NCBI RefSeq assembly: GCF_033242265.1
Contig: NZ_BTFW01000001.1
Location: forward strand, 3,245,001 to 3,309,000
Reading direction: 5' to 3'
DNA length: 64,000 nucleotides
Origin: Novosphingobium sp. IK01
GTDB lineage: Bacteria; Pseudomonadota; Alphaproteobacteria; Sphingomonadales; Sphingomonadaceae
A program made the position numbers and the translations under genes. Positions 63,406 through 64,000 of the stretch are shown piece after piece. The notes below the pieces were generated by a model. The model did no database searches and had not been told where the DNA came from. It was given only the letters and a program-made list of their open reading frames with translations. How positions within the stretch are numbered: position 1 is the stretch's first letter; every line of letters starts with the position of its first letter.

Positions 63406-64000
63406 GGCTGGCTTCATCGGCTGCCGTTCCCGATGGCCTGATGCGCGTGGGGCTCGCTGCGCGGCTGGCCCGGTGGGCGCGCGGGGGAAGCCTGACGGCG
63501 GTGATCGCCATGGCCGCGCGGGCGAGCAGCCAGTTGGCGCTGCTCGGCGTTACGCTGGTGGCCACGCGCACGCTGATGCCCGCCGATTTCGGCGTCTTTG
63601 CCATCGCGGCGGCCTTTCTCACGCTTTCGCGCACGATGCTCTACACCGGGCCGTTCGAATATGTGCTCAAGGCACCCGAGGCCGAAGGGCCTGCCGTGGC
63701 GAGTGCGGGGCTGGCGGCCAACATGCTGGTCGCGCTGGGCTGGGTGGCGATGCTGGTGGGGCTGGGGCTGGCCGCGCCGCTGCTGTTTCGCGGGCCGGGG
63801 GTGGCGCTTTTGCTGTTCTGTCTGGCGCCCTCGAACCTTTTGGCGGCGGTGGCTGGCTGGGAAGAGGCCTTGCTGCTGCGCGGGCAAAAGGTGCGGCGCT
63901 ATTATGCGATCACCGTGGCGACCGAGATCGGCGCCGGGCTGGGGGCGGCGCTGCTGCTGCTGGCCGGGTGGGGGCTGTGGGCGCTTGTCGCGCAAGTCTA
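63402..64000 (+). CDS. Polysaccharide flippase-like membrane protein (N-terminal part, cut by the right edge)
   Basis: The first 199 residues of a multi-helix protein of the Wzx/lipopolysaccharide-exporter type. The helix starting ARASSQLALLGVTLVATRTL leads into PADFGVFAIAAAFLTLSRTM, the usual opening of oligosaccharide flippases, with further hydrophobic segments up to the window edge. ATG 63402 overlaps the GT4 stop (ATGA), so GT2, GT4 and flippase form one operon. It would transfer lipid-linked EPS units across the inner membrane. Confidence 0.88.
   Translation, partial: MRLASSAAVPDGLMRVGLAARLARWARGGSLTAVIAMAARASSQLALLGVTLVATRTLMPADFGVFAIAAAFLTLSRTMLYTGPFEYVLKAPEAEGPAVASAGLAANMLVALGWVAMLVGLGLAAPLLFRGPGVALLLFCLAPSNLLAAVAGWEEALLLRGQKVRRYYAITVATEIGAGLGAALLLLAGWGLWALVAQV

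Overview
The window reads as a chromosomal segment of a high-GC alphaproteobacterium, most likely a sphingomonad close to Novosphingobium. That placement is inferred from gene content and gene order, not from a database search. Supporting marks are an F1-ATPase zeta-inhibitor family protein (DUF1476), the CobA/DUF2849/CysI/DUF934/CysH sulfite operon, an HWE-type histidine kinase, a Flp pilin, dispersed GC-rich palindromes, and an arginine/glycine-rich N-terminal tail on ribosomal protein S5.

Region 1 (1-20 kb) is ordinary metabolism: a tRNA-Ala(CGC), obgE, proB, an NAD-dependent epimerase and an MFS exporter. A minus-strand sulfate-assimilation operon (cobA, DUF2849, cysI, DUF934, cysH) follows. 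Next come a diguanylate cyclase, a CLC-type antiporter behind a fluoride riboswitch, then mscS, metC and sseA on the minus strand. The region ends with a proline/alanine-rich membrane protein, queF, a Flp pilin, a GAF/Fis-type regulator and a lipoprotein cytochrome c. Region 2 (20-31.5 kb) is accessory: a three-gene type I secretion system with no visible cargo, an HWE kinase, a HisKA_3/NarL two-component pair, and a four-gene plus-strand module of unknown function that starts with a membrane-tethered LuxR-type HTH protein.

Region 3 (32.7-53.4 kb) is the translation supercluster on the plus strand: str (rpsL-rpsG-fusA-tuf), S10 (rpsJ to rpsQ), spc (rplN to secY-adk) and alpha (rpsM-rpsK-rpoA-rplQ). 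It has a terminator after rpmD, a periplasmic SRPBCC protein between adk and rpsM, and a promoter-bearing leader before rpsM. Region 4 (53.5-58.6 kb) holds a RES-domain protein overlapping an S9 prolyl oligopeptidase, the DUF1476-BolA-Grx trio and a Nudix hydrolase. Region 5 (58.6 kb to the right edge) is the start of an exopolysaccharide locus: a priming sugar transferase, a 1.45-kb repeat-rich gap, GT2 and GT4 glycosyltransferases and a truncated flippase.

The best-supported unusual signal is the fluoride riboswitch and CLC-F pair near 11 kb. The 3' strand of the aptamer can pair with the ribosome binding site, so a translational switch can be read from sequence. The least explained pieces are the 29.1-31.4 kb module and the repeat-rich gap before the EPS glycosyltransferases. 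Both are flagged as candidates, not demonstrated systems.
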